From: Gammaproteobacteria bacterium UBA4475
GTDB taxonomy: Bacteria; Pseudomonadota; Gammaproteobacteria; Pseudomonadales; Azotimanducaceae
Length of the DNA: 5,527 nucleotides
Direction: 5' to 3'
NCBI GenBank assembly: GCA_002389265.1
Contig: DGOD01000135.1
Location: forward strand, 15,868-21,394
The translations under genes were made by a program, and so were the position numbers. Under the pieces are notes generated by a model. The model did not search any database. It had not been told where the DNA came from and was given only the letters and a program-made list of their open reading frames with translations. Position 1 is the first letter of the stretch, and each line of letters opens with the position of its first letter. This document shows, one piece after another, positions 1-5,527 of this stretch.

Positions 1-218
1 ATCTCAAGCACTTCACGCCGAATGAAGGGGTGACCGGCGTTGCGGTGCTGGCTGAGTCCCATATCAGTGTTCACACATGGCCAGAGAGAGGTTTTGCGGC
101 GTTTGATCTGTTTATGTGTGGTGATGCGCAGCCCGAGAAAGCCATCGCTATTTTGGAGGCGCGGTTCTGCGCCAAGCGAGCTGCCGTCAATGTCTTTCGG
201 CGCGGGTTGGATCTCTAA
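1..218 (+). CDS. speD: S-adenosylmethionine decarboxylase proenzyme, class 1B (3' part, 5' end outside window)
   Basis: This is the C-terminal 71 residues of AdoMet decarboxylase, which makes decarboxylated AdoMet, the aminopropyl donor for spermidine synthesis in the cytosol. The frame is open from base 3 to TAA at 216-218; the GTG at 30 is internal, not the start. The self-cleavage motif LAESHIS is visible, with the serine that becomes the pyruvoyl cofactor at bases 57-59. It is followed at +5 by the His of HTWPE (72-74) and at +20 by the Cys of FMCG (117-119). This is the spacing of Ser63, His68 and Cys83 in the Thermotoga maritima class 1B enzyme, so the site looks intact. The short tail after the Cys fits the small bacterial type rather than the longer E. 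coli class 1A enzyme. The start, the promoter and any speE partner lie outside the window. Confidence 0.93.
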   Translation, partial: LKHFTPNEGVTGVAVLAESHISVHTWPERGFAAFDLFMCGDAQPEKAIAILEARFCAKRAAVNVFRRGLDL

Positions 219-302
219 CAGGCACTTTGGTTTGTGGTTGTGATGTTCCAATTGGCCATGGATCTTTGCTGCCGAGCGGCTGCGTGGAATCAATGTAGTG
301 AG

Positions 303-328
303 GCAACGGGTTGTTGCGCTAAGAGCGC
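303..328 (+). other. Two overlapping short inverted repeats in the speD-crotonase gap
   Basis: GCAAC (303-307) can pair with GTTGC (313-317), and GCGCT (316-320) can pair with AGCGC (324-328). The two 5-bp hairpins share bases, so they would be mutually exclusive. No T-run follows, so this is not a convincing intrinsic terminator for speD. The 219-419 gap holds no other clear gene, and I found no well-spaced -35/-10 pair in it. Confidence 0.2.
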
Positions 329-348
329 TGGACCTGGCGAGCAGTTTC

Positions 349-361
349 ATCAACACTTGAT
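349..361. promoter_or_regulatory. Possible operator: 13-base inverted repeat ATCAACACTTGAT
   Basis: Perfect 5-base arms (ATCAA/TTGAT) flank a 3-base centre, 59 bases upstream of the crotonase start. The position suits a repressor site for the crotonase-thioesterase unit. Arms this short arise often by chance, and the sequence does not match a regulator site I recognise (for example FadR or PsrA). Confidence 0.2.
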
Positions 362-404
362 ACTAGGGAGTGGGCCTTAAGGTCAAAGAGGCCATATCAA
401 TAAG

Positions 405-411
405 TAAGGAG
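405..411 (+). promoter_or_regulatory. Ribosome binding site TAAGGAG for the crotonase gene
   Basis: TAAGGAG is a near-complete match to the anti-Shine-Dalgarno sequence and lies 8 bases before the ATG at 420, which fixes that start. Confidence 0.85.
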
Positions 412-419
412 CGCGGCCA

Positions 420-1319
420 ATGTCAGAACAACCAGTGATTTATGAAGAGCGCGACGGGATAGCGATTATCGCCATTAATCGGCCCGATAAGAAGAACACC
501 CTGACCGAGTCAGTGGTTCAGGGTATTGCGGATGGCATCGATCAGGCGACGCGATCACCGCAGGTTGCCGCAATTGTTTTGCGAGGTGTGGGTGATACCT
601 TTACCGCCGGCTATGATCTGACCAGCAAAGAGCGCTGGGACACACCCTATGGCGCGCCTTCGGTTAAGGCGCGAGATGGCGCCTGGGATCCTGTTCGGGA
701 CATGCAGTTCATGGGGAATAATGTGCGCCGCTTTATGAAAATATGGGAGTGCCCCAAGCCCGTGTTAGGTGAAATTCGAGGCTGGGCTGTGGGCGGCGCG
801 ACCGATCTGGTGCTGTGCTGTGATATGTTGTTTATGGCCTCAGACGCGCATATCGGCTATGCGCCAAGCAGGATCTATGGGACGCCTACCACCATGATGT
901 GGGTTTATCGCCTAGGCCTTGAGCATGCCAAGCAATTTCTGCTCACCGGTAGGGCGATCGACGCGGCGACGGCCTTGCGCATAGGCCTGGTATCCTATGT
1001 GGAGGATCCGGCAGATCTGTCAGCGATCGTGGAGGCAGAGGCGCAGCGGTTTCAGCATATCCCCGCGAACCAATTGGCATTGAACAAGCTATTGGTCAAT
1101 CAGGCGTTTGAGAATATGGGACTGCGAACCACACAAATGTTGGGGACCTTGTTTGATGGCGTCACTCGGCATACGGAAGAAGCCTATCGTTGGGTTGAGG
1201 GTTTCGAAGAGAAGGGGTTTCGCGAGGTCATTCGCGAGCGAGACCAGCCTTGGCAGGACTACGGGGAGAAGCCGAAACCCGATGGGCCCGATATGGATAT
1301 TGCCGGAAAGGAGGACTGA
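420..1319 (+). CDS. Crotonase / enoyl-CoA hydratase-isomerase superfamily protein, divergent active site
   Basis: This 299-residue protein has the crotonase fold, which binds acyl-CoA thioesters and stabilises an enolate in an oxyanion hole. Visible hallmarks are the N-terminal strand ending INRPDKKN (19-26), the first oxyanion-hole segment TAGYDL (62-67), the second one with helix start GWAVGGATDL (121-130), and the C-terminal LTGRAIDAATALRIGLV (175-191). The usual length is about 260; the extra residues lie mainly in an insert around 70-98 and a charged tail from about 275. At the two catalytic glutamates of rat enoyl-CoA hydratase (Glu144 and Glu164), the first position is Asp129 and the second is Pro149 or Ser150. 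There is no Asp or Glu from 143 to 167, so classical hydration of enoyl-CoA is doubtful. The substrate is unknown; isomerase, hydrolase or decarboxylase chemistry is possible. The gene is followed after 3 bases by a thioesterase gene, so the two probably act on one acyl-CoA route. Confidence 0.88.
   Translation: MSEQPVIYEERDGIAIIAINRPDKKNTLTESVVQGIADGIDQATRSPQVAAIVLRGVGDTFTAGYDLTSKERWDTPYGAPSVKARDGAWDPVRDMQFMGNNVRRFMKIWECPKPVLGEIRGWAVGGATDLVLCCDMLFMASDAHIGYAPSRIYGTPTTMMWVYRLGLEHAKQFLLTGRAIDAATALRIGLVSYVEDPADLSAIVEAEAQRFQHIPANQLALNKLLVNQAFENMGLRTTQMLGTLFDGVTRHTEEAYRWVEGFEEKGFREVIRERDQPWQDYGEKPKPDGPDMDIAGKED
1308..1314 (+). promoter_or_regulatory. Ribosome binding site AAGGAGG that decides the TTG start of the thioesterase
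   Basis: AAGGAGG lies inside the last codons of the crotonase gene, 8 bases before TTG at 1323. It supports this non-ATG start and indicates translational coupling with the crotonase, whose TGA is at 1317-1319. Confidence 0.8.
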
Positions 1320-1322
1320 TCG

Positions 1323-2144
1323 TTGCACCCAAAATTAGCCGAGCTGATCCAAATTTTAGACTTGGAACAGATCGAGAACGACATATTCAGAGGCTATCAC
1401 CCGCAGGACGGTCGAGGTCGCCTCTACGGTGGTCAAATTATGGCGCAGGCATTGATCGCGGCAGGTAGAACCGTGTCGGCCGATCGTCCGCCACACTCCC
1501 TGCACGGCTACTTCTTGCGCCCCGGTGACCCTGCGGTGCCCGTGTTGTTTATGGTGGAACGAATTCGCGACGGCCGGTCTTTTACCACCCGTCGAATTGT
1601 CGCAATTCAACACGGTCGGGCGATTTTCAGCATGGATACCTCCTTTCAAGTGGTAGAGGACGGTTTGAATCATCAGGCCGAGATGCCAGCGGTACAACGC
1701 CCAGATGATGCTACTCTCGCCAGGGTCAATCAGAGTGATGCGTTTGTAACATTTCTGTTGGAGTACAAAGCCAAGTTGGCCCGCCAACCATTACCGCCCC
1801 AGCAGCACCACTGGTTTCGAGCCAATGGGACAATTGCCGCAGATGACCCCCTCTTGCATGCGGCATTGCTGACGTTCCAGTCCGACGACGCACTGCTTTC
1901 AACGTCTCGCTTGCCCCATGCCGGAAAGTTTGAGCGCAAGGATATGCAATCGGCCAGCCTGGATCACGCCATGTGGTTCCACCGGCCCGTGGTGCGAGTG
2001 GACCAATGGTTGCTCTATGCTCTGGATGCGCCCCAAGCGGCGGCAGCAAGAGGCTATAACCGCGGGTTGATGTTCACCGAGGCGGGCGAACTGGTTGCTT
2101 CTACTATCCAAGAGTCGCTGATGCGGTTGCGCAAGAATCCGTGA
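1323..2144 (+). CDS. tesB: Acyl-CoA thioesterase II (TesB family)
   Basis: This 273-residue protein should hydrolyse acyl-CoA to free fatty acid and CoA in the cytosol. It is close in length to E. coli TesB (286) and shows its double-hotdog layout: N-terminal half with IENDIFRG (17-24), LYGGQIMAQAL (34-44) and HSLHGYFLRPGD (58-69), then C-terminal half with LDHAMWFHRP (213-222) and LVASTIQE (257-264). The catalytic triad of E. coli TesB (Asp204, Thr228, Gln278) aligns with Asp188 (in FQSDD), Ser212 (in ASLDH) and Gln263, so the enzyme looks active; Ser for Thr is a conservative change. The start is TTG, chosen because an ideal Shine-Dalgarno lies 8 bases upstream and the protein begins as E. 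coli TesB does (LAELIQILDLEQIE against a similar LLNLEKIEE stretch). It is the second gene of a two-gene unit with the crotonase. The physiological acyl chain cannot be read from sequence. Confidence 0.92.
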   Translation: MHPKLAELIQILDLEQIENDIFRGYHPQDGRGRLYGGQIMAQALIAAGRTVSADRPPHSLHGYFLRPGDPAVPVLFMVERIRDGRSFTTRRIVAIQHGRAIFSMDTSFQVVEDGLNHQAEMPAVQRPDDATLARVNQSDAFVTFLLEYKAKLARQPLPPQQHHWFRANGTIAADDPLLHAALLTFQSDDALLSTSRLPHAGKFERKDMQSASLDHAMWFHRPVVRVDQWLLYALDAPQAAAARGYNRGLMFTEAGELVASTIQESLMRLRKNP

Positions 2145-2199
2145 AACGAATGCGTTAGACTAGGCCGATTAATTTACTGGGTGATCAGGCGAAGGCTGG

Positions 2200-2976
2200 A
2201 TGAGTAACGCGCGCAATACATACCTGCGGGAAATGGGCATTGATGTCTGGGTCTTACGGGAGAACGTGCCTGACAGTCCGGTTGGCATTGAGCGTCTCGG
2301 TGCTCGCCAGGAAATTGCGGTGGAGCAGGCGCCGCCTGTGGCTTTGGTTCAACGCGCGCAGGCTCCAGCTAATCGGCAGCCAGCATCGCCAACCACTCAG
2401 GCCAGGTCGGCCACCAAGGACGCAGTCTTGCCAGGTCGGTCAGCGTCCCAGACGAGCCAGTTAGAGCCTAAGGAAACCACGATCAAGCCGGTTGGTCAGC
2501 CGGAACCCGAGTTTCTGCTGTGTTTTATGGATTACACAGTGGCAGAACAGGACTTCAGCTGTGTTTTCTATTTACCCTACGCGACCCGGTCTTTACCCCT
2601 TGAAGTGAGCCGTTTCGCAGACAGCATAGGGGTCGCCCGGTTTTCTCAACTGACAGTGCCGGAACGCAGTGAGTTGCGCTGGCCCATGGTCAAGGCTGCC
2701 CACATAGCGCAGTCAGCAGCCGAGGCGAAACAGGTGGTTGGCGCGGGCATCAATCAGCGTGGGCGCCATGTGCTGGTATTCGGTCAAGCAGCCTTTGAGT
2801 ATTTCGATATCCCTCCGCAGGCGCCGCTAGGCGTCTCCTGTGCAGTGGCGGGCAAAGTGCTATGGCCTCTGGCAGACGTTAATCATTACTTTACCGAGAC
2901 TGACGCGAAGATTGAGTTGTGGCGAATCCTGGTTGAGATCAAGGCAAGTGGTGCGCTTGGGGCGAGGAATGTCTAA
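2200..2976 (+). CDS. holD: DNA polymerase III psi subunit (HolD-like), with long N-terminal linker
   Basis: In E. coli, psi links the chi subunit (HolC) to the DnaX clamp-loader complex and so ties SSB-coated DNA to the replicase. Residues 5-20 (RNTYLREMGIDVWVLR) closely resemble the E. coli HolD N-terminus (RDWQLQQLGITQWSLR), the segment that binds the DnaX collar. A low-complexity stretch rich in Ala, Pro, Gln and Ser follows (about 36-103). A folded domain from about 104 to 250 ends in a helix (ETDAKIELWRILVEI, 233-247) resembling the HolD C-terminal helix. At 258 residues it is nearly twice the 137 of E. coli; the linker supplies much of the excess. The gene lies directly before rimI, as in E. 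coli and, from memory, in Pseudomonas, where psi diverged enough to be missed for years. It overlaps the annotated rimI start by 8 bases. The ATG at 2200 has only a weak GAAGG at 2191-2195. A remote alternative is an uncharacterised rimI-linked protein. Confidence 0.75.
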   Translation: MSNARNTYLREMGIDVWVLRENVPDSPVGIERLGARQEIAVEQAPPVALVQRAQAPANRQPASPTTQARSATKDAVLPGRSASQTSQLEPKETTIKPVGQPEPEFLLCFMDYTVAEQDFSCVFYLPYATRSLPLEVSRFADSIGVARFSQLTVPERSELRWPMVKAAHIAQSAAEAKQVVGAGINQRGRHVLVFGQAAFEYFDIPPQAPLGVSCAVAGKVLWPLADVNHYFTETDAKIELWRILVEIKASGALGARNV

Positions 2977-3436
2977 GGAGGAATTCGCACTGCAGTTTTT
3001 GCCTATGCAAGACGCAGACATCGATGTAGTCATTAAAAATGAACGTCGAGCCTATTCGCACCCCTGGACCGAAGGAATATTCCGTGACTGTCTGGCGTCG
3101 GGTAACGAATGCTGGATGTTGATGGTGGCGCAACGTATCGTGGGGCACGCCATTCTGTCGATGGGTGCCGGAGAGTCGCACCTGCTCAATATCTGTGTTA
3201 ATCCTGAATTTCAGGGGCAGGGTTTCGGTGAGCAGTTACTGGTGCATATCGTTGAACGCGCCATTGTGAACCGCTGCAGCTGTGTGTTTTTGGAAGTTCG
3301 AGCGTCTAATCTGACTGCGTATAAGCTCTATGAACGCCAAGGTTTTAATGAAATAGGGATTCGAAAAAATTATTACCCCGGCCAAATGGGCGGAGAAGAC
3401 GCACTGGTCCTGGTGAAGGAACTAATACTCGAGTGA
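2969..3436 (+). CDS. rimI: Ribosomal protein S18-alanine N-acetyltransferase
   Basis: RimI transfers acetyl from acetyl-CoA to the N-terminal alanine of ribosomal protein S18. The 155-residue GNAT-fold protein shows HPWTEGIF (31-38), the acetyl-CoA pyrophosphate loop in VNPEFQGQGFGEQLL (77-91), and LEVRASNLTAYKLYERQGF (108-126), followed by IRKNYYP (131-137). Catalytic Glu103 and Tyr115 of enterobacterial RimI align with Glu109 and Tyr121, with the same 12-residue spacing. The ATG at 2969 overlaps holD by 8 bases and has only a GGGG at 2959-2962 as a possible ribosome site. A CTG start at 2990, behind the strong TAAGGAGG, would give 148 residues, exactly the E. coli length. ATG 3005 is a third option but would trim the first conserved strand. 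The frame is open back to 2840, but that stretch only shadows holD. The rimI function is clear; only the start is uncertain. Confidence 0.93.
   Translation: MSKEEFALQFLPMQDADIDVVIKNERRAYSHPWTEGIFRDCLASGNECWMLMVAQRIVGHAILSMGAGESHLLNICVNPEFQGQGFGEQLLVHIVERAIVNRCSCVFLEVRASNLTAYKLYERQGFNEIGIRKNYYPGQMGGEDALVLVKELILE
2974..2981 (+). promoter_or_regulatory. Strong Shine-Dalgarno TAAGGAGG overlapping the holD stop codon
   Basis: The holD TAA (2974-2976) forms the first three bases of TAAGGAGG, so a ribosome ending holD would sit on it. It lies downstream of the ATG at 2969, so it cannot serve that ATG. The only in-frame start-like codon at good spacing is CTG at 2990, 8 bases away. The same bases also encode Lys-Glu-Glu near the start of the longer RimI, so chance resemblance is possible. 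Confidence 0.45.
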
Positions 3437-3440
3437 TTGT

Positions 3441-3469
3441 TTCTCATCGATCGCCAGCATCGGTATAAT
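3441..3469 (+). promoter_or_regulatory. Sigma70-type promoter for prfC
   Basis: A perfect TATAAT (-10) lies at 3464-3469, with TTCTCA (4 of 6 matches to the -35 consensus) at 3441-3446 and a 17-base spacer. It sits in the 61-base gap between rimI and prfC. Initiation would be expected near 3475-3477, giving a leader of only about 21-23 bases. The bases just after the -10 (GCCCCGC, 3470-3476) form a GC-rich discriminator, a known trait of promoters repressed by ppGpp/DksA. Confidence 0.65.
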
Positions 3470-3497
3470 GCCCCGCGCTTTGCATATCTGAGACCTC

Positions 3498-5078
3498 ATG
3501 CCAATTATCGAAGACATCAAGAAACGGCGAACCTTTGCGATCATCTCGCACCCAGACGCTGGTAAGACCACGATTACTGAGAAATTGCTCCTTTATGGCA
3601 AGGCGATTCAGCTAGCGGGCACCGTAAAATCGAAGAAGTCTGATCGCTATGCGACATCCGACTGGATGGAGCTGGAAAAGCAGCGTGGTATTTCGATTAC
3701 CACCTCGGTGATGCAGTTTCCTTACAAAGGCTGCGTGGTCAATTTACTCGACACACCAGGACATGAAGACTTCTCCGAGGATACCTACCGAACCCTGACC
3801 GCCGTTGACTCAGTGTTGATGGTCATTGATGGTGCCAAGGGTGTGGAAGATCGTACGATCAAACTGATGGAAGTCTGTCGGCTGCGAGATACGCCGATTT
3901 TGACGTTTATCAACAAGCTTGACCGAGAAGTCAGAGACCCCATTGAGGTGCTAGATGAAGTCGAAGATATCCTCAAAATCAAGTGTGCGCCCATGACCTG
4001 GCCAATCGGTATGGGGCAGAATTTCAAGGGTGTTTATCATCTATACAAGGATGAAGTGTACCTTTTTAAATCGGGCAAAGGTGAAGGTTTTGCTGAGACC
4101 GAGACGATAAAAGGGATCTCCAGTGACGCTGCGATTGAGGCCTTGGGTAACCTGCATGAAGAGTTGCTGGCGGAAATTGAGCTGGTCAAGGGCGCAAGTC
4201 ATCCATTCGATCTTGAAGAATATTTGGCTGGCGCATTGACGCCAGTCTACTTCGGTACGGCGCTGCGTAATTTTGGTGTCATGGAAATGCTCGATGGGTT
4301 TGTCGAATATGCGCCGTCACCCCTGCCCCGTGAGGCGAGCGGTCGTGTTGTGGATCCCCATGAAGGACAATTTTCCGGTTTCGTCTTCAAAATTCAGGCA
4401 AACATGGATCCTAAACATCGTGATCGGATTGCATTTTTACGGGTTTGCTCTGGTCGCTATCAACAAGGCATGAAGATGCACCATGTGCGCATGGGCAAGG
4501 ACGTGCGAGTTAGCGATGCCGTGACTTTTCTCGCCGGTGAGCGATCCCAGGCAGAGGAAGCCTGGTCAGGTGACATTATTGGCTTACATAATCATGGCAC
4601 CATACAGATCGGCGATACCTTCACCGAGGGCGAGAAGTTCAAATTTCTCGGTGTGCCACATTTTGCCCCTGAACTGTTTCGTCGGGTTCAGCTGCGCGAT
4701 CCGTTGAAAAGCAAGCAACTGCGTCAGGGGCTGACCCAGCTGTCAGAAGAGGGCGCCACTCAGGTCTTCATGCCATTGGCTAATAATGATCTGATCTTGG
4801 GCGCCATTGGCATTCTGCAGTTTGACGTGGTCGCATTTCGTCTCAAAGATGAATACAAGGTCGATTGCAATTATATGCCAGTGGCGGTCAATACGGCGCG
4901 TTGGGTGGAGTGTGATGATCCTAAAATGCTGGCGGAATTCAAGCGCAAGACAGAGACCCATCTCGCCATTGACGGCAGTGGTCACTTGACCTATCTGGCG
5001 CCAACTCGGGTGAACTTGAGCTTAATCGAGGAAAGATGGCCGGATATTCGCTTCCGGGCGACGCGAGAAATCTTCTAG
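3498..5078 (+). CDS. prfC: Peptide chain release factor 3 (RF3), translational GTPase
   Basis: RF3 is a ribosome-bound GTPase that removes RF1 and RF2 after peptide release and contributes to termination fidelity. The 526-residue protein matches E. coli RF3 (529) along its whole length. The G domain shows the P-loop SHPDAGKTT (17-25), switch I RGISITTS (63-70), switch [10 protein letters not shown] (85-92) and NKLD (139-142). Later RF3-typical segments include [37 protein letters not shown] and GILQFDVV. The C-terminus ([13 protein letters not shown]) also matches. The ATG at 3498 is secure because an in-frame TGA lies at 3489-3491; its ribosome site is weak (GAGA at 3490-3493). The gene has its own promoter-like sequence but follows rimI closely, so read-through from holD-rimI is also likely. 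Its TAG overlaps the stop of the opposing ketoacyl synthase gene. No frameshift or missing key residue was seen. Confidence 0.98.
   Translation: MPIIEDIKKRRTFAIISHPDAGKTTITEKLLLYGKAIQLAGTVKSKKSDRYATSDWMELEKQRGISITTSVMQFPYKGCVVNLLDTPGHEDFSEDTYRTLTAVDSVLMVIDGAKGVEDRTIKLMEVCRLRDTPILTFINKLDREVRDPIEVLDEVEDILKIKCAPMTWPIGMGQNFKGVYHLYKDEVYLFKSGKGEGFAETETIKGISSDAAIEALGNLHEELLAEIELVKGASHPFDLEEYLAGALTPVYFGTALRNFGVMEMLDGFVEYAPSPLPREASGRVVDPHEGQFSGFVFKIQANMDPKHRDRIAFLRVCSGRYQQGMKMHHVRMGKDVRVSDAVTFLAGERSQAEEAWSGDIIGLHNHGTIQIGDTFTEGEKFKFLGVPHFAPELFRRVQLRDPLKSKQLRQGLTQLSEEGATQVFMPLANNDLILGAIGILQFDVVAFRLKDEYKVDCNYMPVAVNTARWVECDDPKMLAEFKRKTETHLAIDGSGHLTYLAPTRVNLSLIEERWPDIRFRATREIF
5075..5078. other. Shared CTAG: overlapping stop codons of convergent genes
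   Basis: TAG of prfC occupies 5076-5078 on the plus strand, and TAG of the ketoacyl synthase occupies 5077-5075 on the minus strand. The palindrome CTAG serves both, so the genes overlap tail to tail by 4 bases and no intergenic terminator is possible. Confidence 0.95.
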
Positions 5079-5527
5079 GTCATATCTTCGTAGGGGTTGG
5101 GTACGGCGAGGCTGATGGTTTGGGTATGCCCGGGAATTGCGATGGCCTGGTCTGTCATCTCTAATTGGTCGCCGTCAATCACGCCCAGGCCAAATTTGTA
5201 AATCAGGGCATTGTGCCCAGCAGTCGTGGCAATATCGTAAGCCGCTGCTTGCGCTTGCACATTTTCGTTGCGCTGCATATGTTGCTTCATGGCGTTAGCG
5301 CCATGTTTCTTTGCCAGCATGTTGGTCGTCACATGAGGGGAAAGAATGGCCGCCGTGGCGTTATTGCCACCAAAGCCTTTGGCGTTGATCAATGTCGCAT
5401 CCATCTGTAAAGGATCAAAGGTTTTATTTTCCAGTAGAATATCGAGATGGCTGTGATGGACGTCGTCAGCAACGCGATCTATGGTCGTGACGCCTGGAAT
5501 AATGCCATGCGCCCAGGCGCCCAGCGA
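5075..5527 (-). CDS. Beta-ketoacyl-ACP synthase, FabY-like (C-terminal 150 residues; start outside window)
   Basis: The minus-strand frame stays open from the window edge at 5527 to TAG at 5077-5075; the ATG at 5404 is internal. The fragment starts in the C-terminal half of a ketoacyl synthase domain ([20 protein letters not shown]) and carries [19 protein letters not shown] is at 5360-5380. This corresponds to the GFGGTN gating loop near the end of FabB and FabF. In those enzymes the chain stops soon after the loop; here about 94 more residues follow, ending NPYEDMT. That long tail and the GFGGNN wording are, from memory, features of the Pseudomonas FabY group, which condenses acetyl-CoA with malonyl-ACP to start fatty-acid synthesis. 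The catalytic Cys and two His lie outside the window, so activity cannot be judged. A related KAS I/II-like synthase of another pathway is the alternative. Confidence 0.8.
   Translation of the reverse strand, partial: SLGAWAHGIIPGVTTIDRVADDVHHSHLDILLENKTFDPLQMDATLINAKGFGGNNATAAILSPHVTTNMLAKKHGANAMKQHMQRNENVQAQAAAYDIATTAGHNALIYKFGLGVIDGDQLEMTDQAIAIPGHTQTISLAVPNPYEDMT
5288..5312 (+). terminator. Candidate intrinsic terminator for prfC, antisense inside the ketoacyl synthase gene
   Basis: CATGGCG (5288-5294) and CGCCATG (5299-5305) form a perfect 7-bp stem with a TTAG loop, followed at once by TTTCTTT (5306-5312). The order of stem then T-tract fits plus-strand termination about 210 bases beyond the prfC stop; the minus strand shows no T-tract after the stem. 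The stem is short and the T-tract is interrupted by a C. These bases also encode residues of the opposing protein, so the call is tentative. Confidence 0.4.

Noticed and set aside
357..364. TTGATA or GATACT upstream of the crotonase gene as a sigma70 promoter element.
   Set aside because: No partner hexamer occurs at acceptable spacing on either side.
2019..2055. The stretch around DAPQAAAARG in the thioesterase, residues 235-244, lacks the Ser/Thr richness seen in E. coli TesB, which first suggested a lost catalytic residue.
   Set aside because: Counting the E. coli protein as remembered back from its C-terminus places Thr228 in the TIDH segment and Asp204 in the YASD segment. The matching Ser212, Asp188 and Gln263 are all present here, so the triad is intact.
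1356..2111. Several open frames on the minus strand across the thioesterase gene.
   Set aside because: They overlap a gene with an intact recognised protein and catalytic triad; none has a recognisable motif.
2145..2199. A promoter for holD in the 55-base gap after the thioesterase gene.
   Set aside because: TTTACT at 2173-2178 is a passable -10, but no -35 lies at 16-18 bases upstream; read-through from the thioesterase is at least as likely.
2840..2968. Upstream extension of the rimI frame to an ATG at 2840.
   Set aside because: The extra 43 residues lie wholly over the conserved C-terminal part of holD and do not resemble any RimI N-terminus.
5036..5057. A hairpin CCGGA/TCCGG (5040-5044 with 5053-5057) as a terminator for the minus-strand ketoacyl synthase gene.
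   Set aside because: The stem is only 5 bp with an 8-base loop, and the minus-strand tail after it (CCATCTTTCC) is not a real T-tract.

Overview
The window reads as ordinary chromosomal DNA of a gammaproteobacterium, possibly a marine or environmental aerobe. The main evidence is a holD-rimI-prfC gene order close to the E. coli holD-rimI-yjjG-prfC locus, here without yjjG. A SpeD of the short bacterial 1B type and a FabY-like beta-ketoacyl synthase also fit a Pseudomonas/Cellvibrio-type lineage; that lineage call is inference. Coding density is high, no stretch over about 200 bases lacks a gene, and I see no mobile elements, CRISPR array, tRNA or rRNA.

Layout from left to right. (1) 1-218: the 3' end of an S-adenosylmethionine decarboxylase gene (polyamine synthesis). 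(2) 219-419: an intergenic gap with weak inverted repeats and a good ribosome binding site. (3) 420-2144: a tight two-gene unit, a divergent crotonase (enoyl-CoA hydratase/isomerase superfamily) followed after 3 bases by a TesB-type acyl-CoA thioesterase with a TTG start. (4) 2200-3436: a HolD-like psi subunit of the DNA polymerase III clamp loader, overlapping rimI, the acetyltransferase for ribosomal protein S18. (5) 3437-3497: a short spacer holding a strong sigma70-type promoter. (6) 3498-5078: prfC, peptide chain release factor 3. (7) 5075-5527, minus strand: the C-terminal 150 residues of a FabY-like 3-oxoacyl synthase, whose stop codon overlaps that of prfC in a shared CTAG.

The genes fall into three themes: polyamine synthesis (speD), acyl-CoA and fatty-acid metabolism (crotonase, thioesterase, ketoacyl synthase), and replication/translation housekeeping (holD, rimI, prfC). 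Several catalytic sites can be read directly: the SpeD pyruvoyl serine, the TesB Asp/Ser/Gln triad, the RimI Glu/Tyr pair and the RF3 G motifs. The main departure from family norms is the crotonase, which lacks the second catalytic glutamate of true hydratases.

I do not see a new biological system. The points most worth a second look are the crotonase active site, the rimI start site where the holD stop codon lies inside a strong Shine-Dalgarno sequence, the long linker in the psi protein, the prfC promoter, and the tail-to-tail prfC/ketoacyl-synthase junction with a terminator-like hairpin inside the opposing gene.
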